64,000 bases of DNA from positions 1 to 64,000 of the forward strand of contig JAGVJN010000047.1 in NCBI GenBank assembly GCA_020051095.1, given 5' to 3'. The translations under genes and the position numbers were made by a program. Within the stretch, counting starts at the first letter, position 1, and the number at the start of each line of letters is the position of its first letter. The notes beneath the pieces are model-generated. The model worked only from the letters and a program-made list of their open reading frames with translations, was not told where the DNA came from and did no database searches. Of this stretch, positions 55,425 to 64,000 are shown piece after piece. Origin of the DNA: Pseudomonadota bacterium (GTDB taxonomy: Bacteria > Pseudomonadota > Gammaproteobacteria > Legionellales > Legionellaceae).

Positions 55425-56189
55425 TCAAACCTTCATGGATTTATGATAGGTTGCTTCATAGACTTTAGCAACATCCGCAGCAGCTGCTTGTAAACCCAAT
55501 TTTATATTCGCTCGATAGGCTATCGTTAACGCCTGCTCGGCAGACGGTGCCTGAGGGTAGTTTTCTATCAGGTAATTGGCGCGTTCAACGGCCGCAACGT
55601 ATAGTTGACGTTCAAAGTAGTAATTCGCATTGTTTAGTTCGCGTTGAGCAAACATGTTTCTTAAATAAATCATTCTTTGCAGCGCATCCGCTTTATATTT
55701 GCTGTTTGGGAAACGTTGGATAAATATCCCAAAATCTGCATAGGCCTGCGCTTCAGTACCAGGATCACGCCAGGATTCGTCCATGGGTAAAAACTTAGCA
55801 AAAGCGCCTCGGTATTGTTGGAAGTTTGCCAAACCTTTCAAATAATAGGCATAATCAACGTTCTCAGCGCGAGGATATAGATGGATATAACGCTGCGCAG
55901 AAGCAGCTGCGGAGGCATACTCTTCGTTTTTATAATAGGCATCCATCAATTTTGTCTGAGCGGTTTGCGCATAGGTTGAAAAAGGGTATAACGTTTCCAT
56001 TGCCTCAAACTCACGGATTGCCGTTTTGTAATTGCCTTTATTGACGGATTGATTTGCTTGATCATATAGCTGCTTTGCCGTCAAACCACGGTATTCAGCA
56101 TTCACATCGACTTCTTTGTTTGACCAACTGGAACAACCCGATAATAACACCGTGCAAAGTATCAATAGGCTGGTAACTAACTTCTTCAT
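55425..56189 (-). CDS. bamD: outer membrane assembly lipoprotein BamD
   Basis: The product is 254 residues, the usual BamD length. The lipobox LLSGC ends at Cys19. The remainder is tetratricopeptide-like helices (YDQANQSVNKGNYKTAI, EYASAAASAQRYI, PNSKYKADAL). BamD is an essential part of the BAM complex inserting outer-membrane proteins. Its ATG overlaps the nagZ stop by four bases. It is convergent with the deacetylase gene. Confidence 0.93.
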   Translation of the reverse strand: MKKLVTSLLILCTVLLSGCSSWSNKEVDVNAEYRGLTAKQLYDQANQSVNKGNYKTAIREFEAMETLYPFSTYAQTAQTKLMDAYYKNEEYASAAASAQRYIHLYPRAENVDYAYYLKGLANFQQYRGAFAKFLPMDESWRDPGTEAQAYADFGIFIQRFPNSKYKADALQRMIYLRNMFAQRELNNANYYFERQLYVAAVERANYLIENYPQAPSAEQALTIAYRANIKLGLQAAAADVAKVYEATYHKSMKV

Positions 56190-57244
56190 ACGACCTCTTT
56201 ATTGTTAATACGTTGTCTTAATTTTCTTACCCGGTCAGCAGCTTGTTGAAGACGCGATAGCGAAATGTCCCCATTGTTAACGAGTGAAGCCATCATGTCA
56301 ATGATTGCCATCGGCTCATCATAACTCATTTGATTACCAATGATTAACAAGTCGCAACCCGCATTCATCGCCATTGCTAGCCGCTCACTCAAGGAATAAT
56401 GATGCGCTAAAGCATGCATTTGCAGGTCATCACTGACGATAACCCCATCGTAATGCCATTTATTCCGTAATTGTTGATTCAACATCACACGGGATAACGT
56501 CGATGGTAACCCGGTTGAATCGAGATTTCGATTGATAATATGGGCTGTCATTACCATCACCAAAGGATGTTGGTGATGTAGAATTTGTTGAAACGGATTT
56601 AGCTCATCCATCTCGTAGGTATCGGATACATCGACTAGCTGTAAATGGGTGTCGCCCATGGCGGATCCATGGCCAGGGAAATGCTTTAGACAGCAAGCGA
56701 TACCCAACTGCAAAAACGGTTGCATAAATTGCCATGCTAGCTTGCTAACTTGTTGCGCATTTGTACCATAACTGCGATCCAACATATTAATACAACCTTG
56801 GCCATTGCTCAAATCCAAATCAACGACTGGTGCAAAATTAATATTAAACCCTAATTGATGACAAAAATCTGCCATTGATTGGGCTTGTTGGTTAAATAAT
56901 GATTGCGGAAGCCTCGCTGATTCTTTGGCTGAACAAGTCACTGGCGCCCCGCGCAAATGCCCTAAGCGATCAACCTGCCCCCCTTCATAATCAACCGCCA
57001 TGAGTAATGGTAATGGATGATGCTTACCATTAATAGCTTGCAAACCTTCGATTAATGATTGGGTTTGAAAATAGTCAACGATATTTTTTTTTAATTGTCG
57101 TTGCTTGAAATGATTGCTAAACAGGATAAAGCCTGCTGCATTTAATGCGATTAAAGGCGCTAGTTCATCACGAACCTCATTGATGTCAGCCCCTTCAAAA
57201 CCCACAAGCAACGTTTGAGCGATCAAACTTTTTAACTCAGACAT
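56186..57244 (-). CDS. nagZ: beta-N-acetylhexosaminidase NagZ
   Basis: This 352-residue glycoside hydrolase family 3 enzyme has the signature KHFPGHGSAMGDTHL, with its catalytic His, and the nucleophile Asp in VIVSDDLQM. It removes GlcNAc from anhydro-muropeptides in the cytoplasm during cell-wall recycling. There is no signal peptide, as expected. It is co-transcribed with bamD. Confidence 0.94.
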   Translation of the reverse strand: MSELKSLIAQTLLVGFEGADINEVRDELAPLIALNAAGFILFSNHFKQRQLKKNIVDYFQTQSLIEGLQAINGKHHPLPLLMAVDYEGGQVDRLGHLRGAPVTCSAKESARLPQSLFNQQAQSMADFCHQLGFNINFAPVVDLDLSNGQGCINMLDRSYGTNAQQVSKLAWQFMQPFLQLGIACCLKHFPGHGSAMGDTHLQLVDVSDTYEMDELNPFQQILHHQHPLVMVMTAHIINRNLDSTGLPSTLSRVMLNQQLRNKWHYDGVIVSDDLQMHALAHHYSLSERLAMAMNAGCDLLIIGNQMSYDEPMAIIDMMASLVNNGDISLSRLQQAADRVRKLRQRINNKEVV

Positions 57245-57388
57245 ACTTTATTGTTCTTTGAATTAAGTCTTTAAAAAGTCGTTCATCATACACCATCGGA
57301 CAATATAAACTCAATGTTGAAAAGTGAAACTTGGTGATAAAAGTAAATTGGGTATAAATATGAATCACACTTTCGATAACTGTCAGGT

Positions 57389-57853
57389 TTATTGGCTGGA
57401 GCTGTCTGTTTTTAGCTTTAATGGTTGAATCTGATCGTATTGGCAAGCGCAATCACTGCCTGCAGTGGGCGGAAAAGGCACGCCACTAAAGCTGCTTGGA
57501 AAACAGATTGTCAATTCCCAGGCCACGTCGCCAGGGTTTAATTGGTTCGGTAAAGACCAATATTGGGTAGCATGGTATACTTTATCCTTATCTGCTTCCC
57601 AAAACGCCGGCGTAAATGTCGCATTATAAAGCAGTGTTTGCCCTGGATTGCATTTGAAGGAAACTCGTGTCCATTTGCTGCCTTTGGCAATGGTAGCCTG
57701 TGCAACTTGACTTCTATTACTTGTATCAATGGCCACAACATTGACATTAAAATCATTCCAGCAGGAATCTTTTACGATATTTAAATAACAGGTCACATCG
57801 GCGTAGCTGATTTCCATGACGAAAGGCAAAAATAGCGCATAGAAGTACTTCAT
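57389..57853 (-). CDS. small secreted protein with paired cysteines, family of unknown function
   Basis: The product is 154 residues with a signal peptide (1-18, SYA-DV). The mature part starts VTCYLNIVKDSCWNDF and contains six cysteines, likely as disulfides, ending with a CACQY segment. The layout (VTCY..VKDSCW..., KWTRVSFKC, YWSLPNQLNPGD.AWELTICFP) resembles periplasmic hypothetical proteins I associate with Legionella, but I cannot name a family. Probably periplasmic or secreted. Confidence 0.6.
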   Translation of the reverse strand: MKYFYALFLPFVMEISYADVTCYLNIVKDSCWNDFNVNVVAIDTSNRSQVAQATIAKGSKWTRVSFKCNPGQTLLYNATFTPAFWEADKDKVYHATQYWSLPNQLNPGDVAWELTICFPSSFSGVPFPPTAGSDCACQYDQIQPLKLKTDSSSQ

Positions 57854-58026
57854 ATGATTTCATCCCTATCAACGCAGTTATCGAGGTATATGATAGATTA
57901 TAGTCAAATTTATTTTCTTTTATCTATTCACCTAGATTTTTAATTTACAGGGAAAAGTCAGGTTTTAGCTCAAGATGCGCCAAATAGGGCTTTTCGGTGA
58001 ACGAGGCTAAATAGTTGCAATTTTTA

Positions 58027-58587
58027 TTATTCATCTTGTGGGTCAACCACATAGATGCCAGGTGCATTGCGGAGATATTCATTATAGTCCATCCCATAAC
58101 CAAATATGTAATGATCATCGACTTCCAATCCAACAAAGTCTGCTTTATCTAAACCATTGGGCACACGTTTGTGATGTTTGTCCACTAATACTGCTGTGTA
58201 AACCTCATCCGCGCCCATTGCTTTAACCTCTTTGACAATGGCAGCCAAGGTAACACCGCCATCTAAGATGTCATCCACAATCAACACATTGCGCCCTTTC
58301 AGATCCACCGATGGGCGGACAATCCATTCAAGTTCTCCACCCCGTATTTCACCCCGATAGCGGGTTGCATGAACATAATCCACTTCGAGGGGAAAGTCGA
58401 GCCGGAGCAATAAATTGCCTAAGGGAACCAACCCCCCAATCATCACGCAGATTATCACGGGGTTTTTATCGGATAATTTGTCATGGATATTGATAGCCAT
58501 TCTGTCGAGCGCCGCCTCCACTTCGTTTGACGTATACAGACAACTCGATCGCTCATAAACTTGACGAATTTTACTGGGAATAGACAT
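58027..58587 (-). CDS. hpt: hypoxanthine-guanine phosphoribosyltransferase
   Basis: The product is 186 residues. The PRPP-binding motif is [15 protein letters not shown], and the purine-binding part includes [26 protein letters not shown]. It salvages hypoxanthine and guanine to IMP and GMP. It is 6 bases downstream of a DUF1820 gene on the minus strand. Hpt links to the purine salvage genes at 25-27 kb functionally, not by location. Confidence 0.93.
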   Translation of the reverse strand: MSIPSKIRQVYERSSCLYTSNEVEAALDRMAINIHDKLSDKNPVIICVMIGGLVPLGNLLLRLDFPLEVDYVHATRYRGEIRGGELEWIVRPSVDLKGRNVLIVDDILDGGVTLAAIVKEVKAMGADEVYTAVLVDKHHKRVPNGLDKADFVGLEVDDHYIFGYGMDYNEYLRNAPGIYVVDPQDE

Positions 58588-58593
58588 AATACT

Positions 58594-58917
58594 TTACCTT
58601 TCAGTTTCAGGGTGAGGAAAATAGCTTATTTTAGTTTGGCTATTTTTGCCATCTAAGATTTTAGCAACGCCTTGTTTATCAACTTCATCAATTCGCAAGA
58701 TTGCGTGCATCGGGATATAGGTTTTTTTAACTGACTTAAACTCCATTTTTAGCTTCTCTTCGGAAGGGTCAACTACCATGGATGCCTGCGTATCAAATAC
58801 AAATTCCTCTGCCTCTAGAAATCCAAATATATCACTCTCACAAATTGAACGAACGTATATTTCGTATATTTTGTCTTGATATGCAAAAACCAACCGATAT
58901 AGACACTTTGAAGCCAT
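58594..58917 (-). CDS. DUF1820-family protein
   Basis: With the start at MASKCLYR (58915-58917) the product is 107 residues. The sequence YRLVFAYQDKIYEIYVRSI, GFLEAEEFVFD and YIPMHAILRIDEV matches the DUF1820 family of small cytoplasmic proteins conserved in gammaproteobacteria, with no known function. An ATG four codons upstream is possible. It precedes hpt by 6 bases and should be co-transcribed with it. Confidence 0.8.
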   Translation of the reverse strand: MASKCLYRLVFAYQDKIYEIYVRSICESDIFGFLEAEEFVFDTQASMVVDPSEEKLKMEFKSVKKTYIPMHAILRIDEVDKQGVAKILDGKNSQTKISYFPHPETER

Positions 58918-58974
58918 TTCACTACCCAATTACAATTTTTGCACGATTATACTTAATTCAGACAATTAGCTCAA

Positions 58975-59676
58975 TCAAATTGACGTTGACGCTTTCTGAG
59001 TTAAGGTTGAAACCACTGCATCGGGGTATGTAAGACTGGATTTTTTCATCACTAATAGGTAAAAAGCGGCAGGCCAAGGGGGAAACAACTCCCCCATTTG
59101 CTCAATTACCCTTAAGCGATTAATGGTAATATTGCGGCTTACGGGTGGGAGATAGTAAAAGTAGTTGACATAATAATGCTGATACCCTCGACGGAGCATG
59201 GCCCTTTTTAACTGCAATAATGAGGGAAGATGAGACACGGTTTTATCGATAAAGGAAAGTTTGCGAAAACGTAAACTTACCCCCCACAAACTGATGGGGT
59301 TCACAGCAAAAAAAATAACATAGCCCATGGATTTTAACACCCTGTCAACCTCATCTAATGGCCAATCATGAAAGTTTCGTTCACAAAAACTCAGCGGCAT
59401 AAGCAGTGCATTCAACGATTCATTTTCAAAAGGAATTTCATCATAGTTTGCGCGAACGACTCGCGAATCGTTGCTAGATTTTGAGGTGAGAATCCACTCA
59501 TGTGAATAGGATAATTCAGAAAAAAGAGGCGTGTTGCTGGTTAATCCCAACTGCAAAATTTTATCCCCTTTGATGGTAGGTGATAACGGACGCAACTGCT
59601 CACGAAATTGTCGCATCACGCGATGTCCATGTTGGGTTTGAAACCATGCTTCGATACCATTATGAAACTGATCCAC
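58975..59676 (-). CDS. YafS-like SAM-dependent methyltransferase
   Basis: The product is 233 residues with a Methyltransf_11-type core: ILQLGLTSNTPLF (weak SAM-binding motif), a conserved acidic residue after strand 2, and PLSFCERNFHDWPLDEVDRVLKS. The domain layout and the ending SRNITINRLRVIEQMGELFPPWPAAFYLLV resemble YafS, which lies beside gloB and rnhA in E. coli. Neither of those genes is present here. Substrate unknown. Confidence 0.78.
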   Translation of the reverse strand: MDQFHNGIEAWFQTQHGHRVMRQFREQLRPLSPTIKGDKILQLGLTSNTPLFSELSYSHEWILTSKSSNDSRVVRANYDEIPFENESLNALLMPLSFCERNFHDWPLDEVDRVLKSMGYVIFFAVNPISLWGVSLRFRKLSFIDKTVSHLPSLLQLKRAMLRRGYQHYYVNYFYYLPPVSRNITINRLRVIEQMGELFPPWPAAFYLLVMKKSSLTYPDAVVSTLTQKASTSI

Positions 59677-59708
59677 CTTGCACCCTATTATAAAAGTAAG
59701 TCGTTTAA

Positions 59709-59757
59709 GTTAGGTTATAAAATTTCGGAGTGCGCTTGACAATCGCACCCACCTAAC
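59709..59757. repeat. 49-base palindromic repeat
   Basis: GTTAGGT (59709-59715) and ACCTAAC (59751-59757) enclose GTGCG (59730-59734) and CGCAC (59744-59748). Together they form a two-stage hairpin of the style of widespread short interspersed repeats with GTGCGCTT-type cores. Confidence 0.55.
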
Positions 59758-59844
59758 AAACGTAACAACTGTTTGCCAAAGTAATAAGTTAGGGGAAGCT
59801 TGTTTAACTGTCAATAAACCAATGAATAGCTTCTTTACAAGAAA

Positions 59845-59976
59845 TTAAAATCTACCCCGTTCGAATACGTGCCCGTGCCCAGCAAAGCGGTGCCCATGAC
59901 CGTGCCCGAACATATTGGCTATACGATAGAATTGACATTCGTCATCAAATTGATAGACTCCCTTGCAAAAGTCCAA
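59845..59976 (-). CDS. candidate His/Gly-rich micro-ORF
   Basis: A minus-strand frame ends in a run of Gly-His repeats: the last 22 codons begin MFGHGHGHRF and continue AGHGHVFERGRF. An ATG at 59911-59913 gives 22 residues; a TTG at 59974-59976 gives 43 (LDFCKGVYQFDDECQF onward). The frame is open for eight codons further upstream. No convincing ribosome-binding site is visible. It could be a metal-binding small protein, the 3' end of a decayed gene, or chance. Confidence 0.3.
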   Translation of the reverse strand: MDFCKGVYQFDDECQFYRIANMFGHGHGHRFAGHGHVFERGRF

Positions 59977-60114
59977 ACCTAGGATAAGGAAATAGCCCCA
60001 ATGTGTATATATTTAAATCTTTTTGTATTTCTTTACAATCATATCAGCTTAATTTTCAGCAAATGTTTTCTTTATACACTATATTTAATTTAAATCTATG
60101 TGATTTTATTGATT

Positions 60115-61839
60115 ATGCAAACAACAACAGAAACACCCAGATTACATGGAATTTCTCAGTTATTAGTGCATGAAGAGCTCCTGAGCAAGGAAGATGCATT
60201 AAAACACCAGCAACAAGCACAAAAAGATAAAGTGCCCTTATTGCATTTCTTGGTGGTAAATTCCATCCTAAACGCAACCGAAGTCGCTATACGTCTAGCT
60301 GAAAGTTTCGGCGTGCCTCTTTTGGATCTGGATGCGGTTGATATCGACACTGCCCCACTTGCCTTAGTCAATGAAAAGCTCATTCAAAGACACATGATTT
60401 TACCCATATTTACGCGAGGTAATAATCTTTATATTGCGACCGATGATCCATCAAAACATGCTTCTTTAAAGGAAATACAATTTCATACGGGACTTCATTC
60501 CCACGCTATCATTGTAGAAAGCGATAAACTTCATGAAGCCATCGAATCATTACTCAGCAAAAAAGATAAACAAGGCCTGGATGATTATGTTGATGATGGA
60601 ATTACCGATTTAGAAAGTCTTGAGATCACAAGTGATGAAGATGCCGATGGCGATCCAGCCGATCTAGCCAAAGATGATGCGCCGATTGTTAAATTCGTGA
60701 ATAAAATACTGATCGATGCCATCAAATCAGGGGTATCAGATATCCATTTTGAGCCCTTCGAAAGTGAATACAGAGTTCGCTATCGACAAGATGGTATTTT
60801 AGGTGTCATTGCTACCCCACCGATTGGTCTGTCTGGTCGAATAACAGCGCGGATCAAAGTGATGTCGAATTTAGATATTTCTGAAAGACGGGTGCCACAA
60901 GATGGACGCTTTAAAATGCGCTTATCAAAATCACGTGCAATCGATTTTAGGGTCAGCACCTGCCCAACTGTCGGTGGCGAAAAGGTGGTTATGCGTATTT
61001 TAGATCCGGGGACGACGAAATTAGGTATTGAAAAACTCGGTTTCAGTGAGGTTCAACAAAAACATTTTCTCAAGGCAATTGACAAGCCTCAGGGGATGAT
61101 TTTAGTAACAGGACCTACCGGTAGCGGTAAAACAGTCACGCTCTATACGGCATTAGGAATGTTAAATACCAAAGAAAGAAATATCTCAACGGCAGAAGAT
61201 CCGGTGGAAATAAAGGTGCCTGGCATCAACCAAGTTAATATTAATTTAAAAGCAGGTTTAAATTTTGCCTCCGCATTGCGCTCATTCCTTCGCCAAGATC
61301 CGGATATCATCATGGTGGGTGAGATACGCGACTTAGATACCGCTGAAATTGCAGTGAAAGCGGCACAAACCGGTCACTTAGTATTATCCACATTACACAC
61401 CAATAGCTCCGCAGAGACGTTAACTCGCTTGGTGAATATGGGAGTCCCTTCGTTTAATATCGCCAGCTCCGTCAGCATCATTATCGCCCAACGTTTAGCA
61501 AGACGGTTGTGTGAATCCTGCCGTGAGGTTATTGATGATATTCCACCCGAAGGTTTAATCGAGCTTGGGTTCTCTGAAGCAGATGCCAAAAAAGTTAAAC
61601 CATATAGGGCTGTTGGCTGTAACCAATGCACAAATGGATACCGAGGCAGGGTCGGATTATTTGAAGTAATGCCGATGACTAAGGAAATCGGACGCATCAT
61701 CATGACTGGCGGAAATTCGCTCGATATTCTCAATCAGGCAACCAAGGATGGCATGCTAACAATCTATCAATCAGGGTTAATAAAAATTAAAGAGGGCGTC
61801 ACCACGATAGAGGAGGTCAACCGAGTAACGGTTGATTAA
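60115..61839 (+). CDS. pilB: type IV pilus assembly ATPase PilB
   Basis: The start is set at ATG 60115 (MQTTTETPRLHGI); a GTG five codons earlier is possible. The product is 574 residues. An N-terminal MshEN/GSPII_E_N domain, Walker A GPTGSGKT, the Asp box, Walker B and the tetracysteine CESCR...CNQC motif are all present. PilB powers pilus extension. It is followed after 5 bases by pilC, then pilD. Confidence 0.96.
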   Translation: MQTTTETPRLHGISQLLVHEELLSKEDALKHQQQAQKDKVPLLHFLVVNSILNATEVAIRLAESFGVPLLDLDAVDIDTAPLALVNEKLIQRHMILPIFTRGNNLYIATDDPSKHASLKEIQFHTGLHSHAIIVESDKLHEAIESLLSKKDKQGLDDYVDDGITDLESLEITSDEDADGDPADLAKDDAPIVKFVNKILIDAIKSGVSDIHFEPFESEYRVRYRQDGILGVIATPPIGLSGRITARIKVMSNLDISERRVPQDGRFKMRLSKSRAIDFRVSTCPTVGGEKVVMRILDPGTTKLGIEKLGFSEVQQKHFLKAIDKPQGMILVTGPTGSGKTVTLYTALGMLNTKERNISTAEDPVEIKVPGINQVNINLKAGLNFASALRSFLRQDPDIIMVGEIRDLDTAEIAVKAAQTGHLVLSTLHTNSSAETLTRLVNMGVPSFNIASSVSIIIAQRLARRLCESCREVIDDIPPEGLIELGFSEADAKKVKPYRAVGCNQCTNGYRGRVGLFEVMPMTKEIGRIIMTGGNSLDILNQATKDGMLTIYQSGLIKIKEGVTTIEEVNRVTVD

Positions 61840-61844
61840 ATGAC

Positions 61845-63068
61845 ATGGCGAATACAAAAACAACACAAGTAGCAGTCTTCCAATATGAAGGCATCAATAA
61901 ATCGGGTGAAAAATGCAAAGGCGAAATTGAAGCCCGTTCTGTTGCGCTCGCAAAAGCCGATTTGCGTAAAAAAGGAATTGTCACACGCAAGGTGCAAAAA
62001 AAGCGGGGTTCATTATTTGATTCGAGCAATAAAAAAATAAAGCAAGGAGATATTACCGTTTTTTCCCGACAATTAGCCACCATGATAAAATCGGGTATAC
62101 CGCTTATGCAATCGTTTGATATTGTCGCCAAAGGCCAAGCAAATAAACGCATGCAAAAACTAATCCTTGAAATCAAGGCAGAAGTCGAAACAGGATTAAC
62201 CTTATCCGAAGCATTGAAAAAGCAACCTGACTACTTTGGTGACTTATTTTGCAATCTTGTCGATGCAGGGGAAAAATCAGGTTCACTTGAAATTATGTTA
62301 GACAAGGTAGCAACTTATAAAGAAAAGATTGAAACCATTAAGAAAAAAATCAAAAAAGCACTTACTTATCCGATTGCCGTTATGGTAGTCGCATTCTTAG
62401 TGACAGCGGGGTTAATGATCTTTGTGGTTCCACAATTTGAATCGTTGTTTTCAGGGTTTGGCGCTGATCTGCCTGCACTAACGAAAATGGTTATTTCGAT
62501 TTCAGAATTTTTCCAAGCATACTGGTATATTATTTTTGGTGTCGCTATATCGGCTGTCTGGGGATTTGTCTATACCCTTAAGCATTCCAAACCCTTTGCC
62601 GAAAAAGTTGATGCGAGTTTATTAAAATTCCCAATCATTGGTCCGATTATTGAGAAAGCGGCTATTGCGCGGTTTGCAAGAACCCTATCGATAACATTCG
62701 CTGCTGGTCTTCCTTTAGTGGAAGCCCTTCATTCTGTATCCGGTGCAACCGGGAATATTCTGTATGCAAAAGGAACCGAGAATATTCGTACCGAGGTTTC
62801 AACAGGGACCACGATGCAACTGGCCATGGAGCATACTAATTTATTCCCCAACATGGTCGTACAAATGGTGGCAATTGGTGAGGAATCGGGTTCGTTAGAA
62901 ACCATGCTAGCCAAGGTTGCCGATTTCTATGAGGAAGAAGTCGATAATGCGGTTGATGCACTAAGTAGTTTGCTTGAACCAATAATTATGTCAATATTAG
63001 GGATATTGGTCGGAGGCATGGTTGTGGCAATGTATTTACCGATATTCAAACTGGGTTCTGCCGTCTAA
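61845..63068 (+). CDS. pilC: type IV pilus inner-membrane platform protein PilC
   Basis: The product is 407 residues, the standard length. Two T2SSF domains (about 70-195 and 275-398) contain membrane helices and the typical LSEALKKQPDYF...AGEKSGSLE and GEESGSLETML repeats. PilC is the platform on which PilB acts. It is co-transcribed with pilB. Confidence 0.95.
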   Translation: MANTKTTQVAVFQYEGINKSGEKCKGEIEARSVALAKADLRKKGIVTRKVQKKRGSLFDSSNKKIKQGDITVFSRQLATMIKSGIPLMQSFDIVAKGQANKRMQKLILEIKAEVETGLTLSEALKKQPDYFGDLFCNLVDAGEKSGSLEIMLDKVATYKEKIETIKKKIKKALTYPIAVMVVAFLVTAGLMIFVVPQFESLFSGFGADLPALTKMVISISEFFQAYWYIIFGVAISAVWGFVYTLKHSKPFAEKVDASLLKFPIIGPIIEKAAIARFARTLSITFAAGLPLVEALHSVSGATGNILYAKGTENIRTEVSTGTTMQLAMEHTNLFPNMVVQMVAIGEESGSLETMLAKVADFYEEEVDNAVDALSSLLEPIIMSILGILVGGMVVAMYLPIFKLGSAV

Positions 63069-63121
63069 TTTCAACCCTAATTACCGTTGGCCAATCGCAT
63101 CAAAGATACATTTTTTTTCTA

Positions 63122-63241
63122 TTCATCAACTGAATTAGGACCACGCTATAACTTACTTCAGTTTTCCTTCTCCCAAGACATGGGGGAAGGTACCCAAAGG
63201 GCGGATGAGGGATTGATGAGTTGAAGTTATATAGTTGATGT
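63122..63241. repeat. palindromic repeat element, copy B
   Basis: The ends CATCAACT and AGTTGATG are inverted, and CTATAACTTACTTCA pairs in part with TTGAAGTTATATAG. The core TCTCCCA...TGGGGGAAGG is followed by CCCAAAGGGCGGATGAGGG, shared with copy A at 6.0 kb. It lies between pilC and pilD. Confidence 0.6.
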
Positions 63242-63324
63242 GTAGCATAATGTGCTTAAAATGCTTATGAAAAACAATTTTTAACGAAGAGATCGGCGTT
63301 CAGAGAATAATAACAAGGATAGCA

Positions 63325-64000
63325 ATGTTTCATTTACCACCGATGTATTTTTATATTTTCACCGTATTATTTGCACTGTGTATTGGCAGTTTTTTGAATG
63401 TTGTTATCGCTCGACTGCCACAGATGATTTTATCTGAATGGCGAATAGATTGTCGCACATTACTAGCACTCCCTGAAAAAGAAGAAACGAAAATAAACCT
63501 GGTTTCACCAAGATCTCATTGTCCCCATTGCCAAACACTGATCCCATTTTGGCACAATATCCCTATCCTAAGTTTTATTCTTTTAAGGGGTCGATGTCGG
63601 CAATGCAAGGAAAAGATCTCCTGGCGTTACCCCATAGTTGAAGCGACTACCGCCCTTCTTGCCTTATTATGTGCTATCCATTTTGGTCAAACAGCAGCAT
63701 TTTTGTTTAGTTTGTTATTTTTATTTTACGCCATCACTATTTTTTTCATTGATTTGGATCATCAACTTATTCCAGACAGTTTGAGTTTATCACTGCTTTG
63801 GATAGGACTCTTAGCTAACACACAGTCCTTATTTATCGATGTGAATACGGCTATTTATAGTGCGATTGGGGCCTATTTATTTTTATGGCTATTTATCCAA
63901 TTATTTTACTGGGTTACCGGAAAAATTGGCATGGGCAATGGTGATTTTAAATTATATGCCGCTTTTGGCGCTTGGATGGGCTGGAAAGCATTACCGCTAA
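63325..64000 (+). CDS. pilD: prepilin peptidase PilD (partial, runs off the window)
   Basis: The gene starts at ATG 63325, with AAGGAT upstream, and 225 codons are open to the window end. SFLNVVIARLP, the zinc cysteine pairs CPHC and CRQC, the catalytic Asp in IDLDHQLIPD and the second Asp in GMGNGDFKLY define a type IV prepilin leader peptidase/N-methyltransferase. It processes pilins and type II secretion pseudopilins. It lies downstream of pilC, with a repeat element between. Confidence 0.95.
   Translation, partial: MFHLPPMYFYIFTVLFALCIGSFLNVVIARLPQMILSEWRIDCRTLLALPEKEETKINLVSPRSHCPHCQTLIPFWHNIPILSFILLRGRCRQCKEKISWRYPIVEATTALLALLCAIHFGQTAAFLFSLLFLFYAITIFFIDLDHQLIPDSLSLSLLWIGLLANTQSLFIDVNTAIYSAIGAYLFLWLFIQLFYWVTGKIGMGNGDFKLYAAFGAWMGWKALPL

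Larger units (their letters stand above)
59677..60114. other. 438-base region between the YafS-like gene and pilB
   Basis: It contains one palindromic repeat (59709-59757), a candidate His/Gly-rich micro-ORF on the minus strand (59845-59976), and an AT-rich leader before pilB. The promoter of pilB is presumably in the last 100 bases, but I cannot define it. Confidence 0.5.

Noticed and set aside
57237-57452. 71-codon frame between nagZ and the secreted protein
   Set aside because: Overlaps the end of the better-supported 57389-57853 gene in another frame and has no family features.

Overview
This is a 64 kb chromosomal segment from an AT-rich, flagellated gammaproteobacterium. The gene content and arrangement (flgAMN, a KDO/lpt cluster joined to trpGDC, a gyrA-serC-aroA-cmk-rpsA run, an mraZ-led division cluster, pilBCD, paired exported L,D-transpeptidases, many short palindromic repeats) suggest a member of the Legionellales, probably Legionellaceae or a close relative. 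The taxonomy is inferred from protein style; no search was run.

Layout. 0.1-3 kb: tRNA-Arg(CCU) and a large TPR/glycosyltransferase/pyruvyltransferase protein. 3-6 kb: an L,D-transpeptidase lipoprotein, a cytochrome c, and flgA, flgM, flgN with a sigma-28-type promoter before flgM. 6.1-11.8 kb: kdsD-kdsC-lptC-lptA-lptB-trpG-trpD-trpC, mostly overlapping or nearly touching. 11.8-20.7 kb, minus strand: lapA, then rpsA, cmk, aroA, serC, gyrA and a nucleoside phosphorylase. 20.8-30.2 kb: gltA, a second L,D-transpeptidase, rlpA, queF, cdd-PNP-deoC, ald and etfBA. 30.5-34.1 kb: an unrecognised membrane protein paired with a PAP2 phosphatase, an M50 protease and pdxB.

34.1-37.3 kb is an accessory scar. 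It holds a MITE-like palindrome, a fragment resembling the helicase part of a TOTE conflict-system primase-helicase, a tyrosine recombinase broken by an in-frame TGA, a small coiled-coil gene, the 5' part of an IS110/IS1111 transposase and a remnant of a secreted-type protein. A large exported carboxylesterase follows.

39.6-44.7 kb: mraZ-rsmH-ftsL-ftsI-murE, minus strand; the cluster stops at murE. 45-51.4 kb: coaX, pyrF, a sugar aminotransferase, exported msrA/msrB, a 3'-5' exonuclease, an SDR and an isochorismatase-like hydrolase. 51.5-59.7 kb: an outer-membrane-like protein, rdgC, a GNAT/PuuE-like pair, bamD-nagZ, a secreted cysteine-containing protein, hpt, a DUF1820 protein and a YafS-like methyltransferase. 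60.1-64 kb: pilB, pilC and the 5' part of pilD, cut by the window end.

Most of the window is housekeeping: envelope biogenesis (kds/lpt, bamD, L,D-transpeptidases, rlpA, nagZ, fts/mur), tryptophan and nucleoside metabolism, and type IV pilus assembly. The less ordinary material is the scar at 34-37 kb, several short palindromic repeat families, and a His/Gly-rich micro-ORF upstream of pilB. I did not find a complete new system; the strongest hint of one is the conflict-system fragment beside the broken recombinase.
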